DNA of 64,000 nt, taken from positions 1 to 64,000 of the forward strand of contig JAFRRW010000010.1 in the NCBI GenBank assembly GCA_017427885.1. The letters run 5' to 3'. The translations under genes and the position numbers were made by a program. Each line of letters begins with the position of its first letter. The first letter of the stretch is position 1. The notes below the pieces were generated by a model. That model was given only the letters and a program-made list of their open reading frames with translations. It made no database searches and was not told the origin of the DNA. This stretch comes from Bacteroidales bacterium. GTDB lineage: Bacteria; Bacteroidota; Bacteroidia; Bacteroidales; UBA932. Below, piece after piece: positions 61,439-64,000 of the stretch.

Positions 61439-63013
61439 ATGGAATCAGAAATCACCGAGAAGGCAAAGGAACTCATCGTTGACGTCTCTCCCTCCCAGGT
61501 CTACATCGCCTTGATGGAAGACCACAGGCTGATAGAGCTCAACAAGGAGTCCAGCAAAGGGGACGCATTCACCGTAGGTGATGTGTTCATGGGTAAGGTC
61601 AAGAAGATCATGCCCGCCCTGAACGCGGCCTTCGTGGACATCGGAGACGAGAAGGAGGGGTTCGTCCATTATATGGACCTGGGCCTCTACTACCACGCCT
61701 ACGATGAATTCGTGCGGAAGAGCAATCCCAATTCCGACCTTCACCAGCTCTACTCGAAGATAAAGCTCGGCACCCCCCTCGAAAAGGAGGGCCGCATCGA
61801 GAACGTCATCAAGCCGGGCGACATGATGGTCGTACAGATTGTAAAGGAGCCCATTTCCACGAAAGGGTCGCGGCTTACCGCAGAAATTTCACTGGCAGGA
61901 CGCAACATCGTACTGCTCCCCTTCGCAGAGAAGGTGAGCATTTCACAGAAAATCTCTTCTAAGGAAGAGAAGAAACGGCTGGAGACCCTCGTCCGGAGCA
62001 TCCTTCCCGGCAACTACGGGGCGATCATCCGCACTGCCGCAGAAGGCAAGAACGCGGCCATCCTCGTTGCGGAGCTCAAGTCCCTGATAGACAAATGGGA
62101 AACCTCCTGGAAAAAAATCGCCGCAAAGAAAGCCATCCAGCCCCTGTTCACCGAATACAGCAAGACTACGACAATCCTCAGGGACCTTCTGAACGAATCG
62201 TTCTCGGCAATCTACGTGAACGACGGAAAGGTGTGTGAGGAAATCAAGAAGTATATCACGCTTATTTCTCCCGAGCAGGAGAAAATCGTGAAGCACTACA
62301 CCGACCACGAACCCATCTTCGACCATTTCGAGGTCAACAGGCAGATCAAGAGCGCCTTCGGCAAGGTAGTGTCAATCAAGCAGGGAGCCTATCTGGTCAT
62401 AGAGACCACCGAGGCCCTTAATGTAATCGACGTGAACAGCGGTATCAGGGCGAAGACCAACGACCAGGAGCAGAACACCTACGAGGTCAACCGCAATGCA
62501 GCGGAAGAAATCGCCCGGCAGCTGAGGCTGAGGGATATGGGAGGCATCGTCATAGTGGATTTCATCGATATGGAATCCAACGACCACCGAAATTCCCTCT
62601 ACAAGTATATGGTGGATCTGATGGAGAACGACAGGGCGAAGCACAACGTGCTGCCCCTCACCAAGTTCGGCCTTATGCAGATTACCAGGCAAAGGATACG
62701 CCCGGTCACGGAAATAGACACATCCGAGGTCTGTCCCGTCTGCCACGGCACAGGTAAGATAGCTCCCAGCGCCATCATCGACGAGGAAATCGACCGGAAG
62801 CTCTCCTACTACACCGGCAAGGGCATCAGGTCCTTCACCATCAAGGTCAGCCCCATTCTCGGAGCCTATCTCACAAGGGGCACCCTCCTCAAGCCGTCAT
62901 TTGTATCGAAGTGGAAGGCAAAGTACAGATGCAAGCTGAAAATCGCAGAAGCCTCGGGCTTCGCGGTACTGCAGAACGAAATTTACAATCACAAAGGAGA
63001 GAAGCTCGACTAG
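61439..63013 (+). CDS. rng: Ribonuclease G/E
   Basis: A 524-aa RNase E/G family endonuclease. An S1-like RNA-binding domain (about 38-130, 'VGDVFMGKVKKIMPALNAAFVDIG') is followed by the catalytic domain with magnesium ligands in 'NVIDVNSG' and 'GIVIVDFIDM' and the zinc-link 'CPVCHGTGK'. Length fits RNase G without the long RNase E scaffold tail. A strong hairpin lies 28 nt upstream. Confidence 0.95.
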   Translation: MESEITEKAKELIVDVSPSQVYIALMEDHRLIELNKESSKGDAFTVGDVFMGKVKKIMPALNAAFVDIGDEKEGFVHYMDLGLYYHAYDEFVRKSNPNSDLHQLYSKIKLGTPLEKEGRIENVIKPGDMMVVQIVKEPISTKGSRLTAEISLAGRNIVLLPFAEKVSISQKISSKEEKKRLETLVRSILPGNYGAIIRTAAEGKNAAILVAELKSLIDKWETSWKKIAAKKAIQPLFTEYSKTTTILRDLLNESFSAIYVNDGKVCEEIKKYITLISPEQEKIVKHYTDHEPIFDHFEVNRQIKSAFGKVVSIKQGAYLVIETTEALNVIDVNSGIRAKTNDQEQNTYEVNRNAAEEIARQLRLRDMGGIVIVDFIDMESNDHRNSLYKYMVDLMENDRAKHNVLPLTKFGLMQITRQRIRPVTEIDTSEVCPVCHGTGKIAPSAIIDEEIDRKLSYYTGKGIRSFTIKVSPILGAYLTRGTLLKPSFVSKWKAKYRCKLKIAEASGFAVLQNEIYNHKGEKLD

Positions 63014-63028
63014 GGCTTCTCTCTTTTT
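62998..63028. terminator. Bidirectional terminator over the two stop codons
   Basis: AGAGAAGC/GCTTCTCT stem (62998-63005 with 63015-63022), 9-nt loop, then a T-tract. It spans the rng stop and abuts the convergent oxidoreductase stop. Confidence 0.75.
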
Positions 63029-64000
63029 ATTCGACTCCTCCCGTTATCGTCGCCTTCGACAGGGCTTCCTTCTGAAGGGAGATGAAATCCGGGTCGGAAG
63101 GAGAATGTCCCTTCAAATAGACCAGGGTTGCTCCCTGACGGAGGAGTTCGTCCTGGAGGGACGGGACGTCCACCTGCTGGACCGTCGTTCCCCCGTCCAG
63201 CGCGAGGGCCGCCGCCGTTCCGGCAGCCTGACCCAGTGCCATCCAGCAGGGCTCCATCCTCAGCGTCGAGAAACCGCTGTGGGAGCCTGAGACCGGAACA
63301 GGAAGGAGAAGGTTGGAAACCTCCTTGGGGACAATAACGCCGTAGGGAACGTTGTAAACCAGGGTTCCATAGGAATAGAACCCTTCAAGGTGCGCTCTCC
63401 CCTCCTCCCTCTTGTGATGGGCGTGGGAATCCAGGTTGTAGTGGCTCGCTGTCACGGATTCCCTGTGAACGGGTCCCCTTTCAGCCGTAGCCGGCTGGGA
63501 GTCGTTCGCGGTAAAGAAATACATACCCTCGAACCTCCTTCCCTCTCTCACGTACACCTGACGCGGGAAATTGCCGTTGTCGGTATATTCATCGGCCGCA
63601 TATCCCCAGGCGCTGACGGCGGATCGGAAACTCTCGGGAACGGCCTCATCGTGGGAAGCGAACCAGAACAGGCCTTCCGTGTATTCGCGAAGCCTTTCCG
63701 CAAAGGCGTCCCTCCACTCCCAGGAGGCCGTGGGCCAGCTGTAATTCTCCTCGGGAAGGTCGGTTGAAATGAACGCCAGATGCTGGTTGTTCGCGTCTGT
63801 CTTTCCGTTGGGGAGCCTGACCATATTGGTCAGTTTGGCGATTCCCCAGGGATCGCCGGGAATCACGGTCCTTCCACCGGCAAGGATAACCTTCCTGTTT
63901 TCCACCCTCATCGAAGGCTCGATATCCCTGGAGGCTACTCCGGTATGATAACCGTAAAGGATGTCGTCTATCAGGGAGAGGTACTCCTCCCTGTTGTAGT
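63027..64000 (-). CDS. FAD-dependent oxidoreductase (5' part beyond window)
   Basis: A 324-codon fragment that stays open to the window edge; the visible Met at 63911 is internal. It shows the C-terminal half of the FAD-dependent oxidoreductases common in Bacteroidota glycan loci: 'VPKEVSNLLLPVPVSGSHSGFSTLRMEPCWMALGQAAGTAAALAL'-type sequence, ending 'QDELLRQGATLVYLKG'. The N-terminal dinucleotide-binding motif is outside the window. Substrate unknown. Confidence 0.82.
   Translation of the reverse strand, partial: YNREEYLSLIDDILYGYHTGVASRDIEPSMRVENRKVILAGGRTVIPGDPWGIAKLTNMVRLPNGKTDANNQHLAFISTDLPEENYSWPTASWEWRDAFAERLREYTEGLFWFASHDEAVPESFRSAVSAWGYAADEYTDNGNFPRQVYVREGRRFEGMYFFTANDSQPATAERGPVHRESVTASHYNLDSHAHHKREEGRAHLEGFYSYGTLVYNVPYGVIVPKEVSNLLLPVPVSGSHSGFSTLRMEPCWMALGQAAGTAAALALDGGTTVQQVDVPSLQDELLRQGATLVYLKGHSPSDPDFISLQKEALSKATITGGVE

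Overview
The window looks like chromosome of a Bacteroidales-type member of the Bacteroidota, probably from a gut or rumen. The evidence is: (i) many genes sit behind the Bacteroidota promoter (-33 TTTG, about 19-20 nt, -7 TAnnTTTG) rather than a TTGACA/TATAAT promoter; (ii) Shine-Dalgarno sequences are mostly absent; (iii) the proteins include a DUF5107/TPR protein, sialate O-acetylesterases, a DUF5106 thioredoxin-like protein, M6, M64 and C11 peptidases, a histone-H1-like (Hc1) protein and a tiny COX24/mS38-like basic protein; (iv) lipoproteins and signal peptides are abundant. By eye the DNA is GC-rich and densely coded, so long antisense ORFs are common and spurious. No stretch longer than 300 bases lacks a gene. 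I cannot name the species.

Layout. 1-7.7 kb: tRNA-Asp, then a three-gene glycan operon (DUF5107/TPR protein and two tandem sialate O-acetylesterases). 7.7-16.6 kb: pgi; an operon of a DUF1080-amidohydrolase fusion, a GDPD lipoprotein and purC; and the operon rlmN, patatin/beta-barrel protein, recX. The two convergent junctions here (7717-7819 and 12461-12686) carry copies of a structured repeat, the most novel item in the window. 16.7-24.8 kb: recA, helix-hairpin-helix protein, rsmI, a Glu-Pro repeat protein, tdk, xerD, a C11 protease, rplY-pth and a histone-H1-like gene. 24.8-36.4 kb: a terminated intergenic RNA candidate, an M6 protease, a GH3 xylosidase-like enzyme with tpiA, and tyrS-rbfA-LolC/E-like permease-aminopeptidase C converging on rmuC. 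36.5-41.3 kb: polA (its proofreading motifs look lost), an ECF sigma factor, rsmG, rpmH, tadA, tRNA-Gln. 41.3-46.3 kb: a SUMF1/WG-repeat protein, a small membrane protein, and a divergent AraC regulator/TonB-dependent receptor pair with tandem operator-like repeats. 46.3-55.5 kb: GH3 beta-glucosidase with a YugP-type protease, alr with a GH29 fucosidase, a DJ-1/HAD/small DNA-binding-like operon, and an M64 peptidase. 55.5-64 kb: lon-ung-coaD-thioredoxin operon, HU, the COX24-like microprotein, rng, and an edge-truncated FAD oxidoreductase.

How it works together. Housekeeping functions (replication and repair, tRNA and rRNA modification, protein quality control) are interleaved with exported enzymes that remove decorations from host or plant glycans: sialate esterases, GH29 fucosidase, two GH3 enzymes. 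There are also three exported proteases of different clans. No SusC/SusD pair is present, so these enzymes are outside a classical polysaccharide utilisation locus here. Convergent gene ends often share long perfect hairpins, some lying inside coding sequence; two of these junctions contain the conserved repeat core inside the hairpin.
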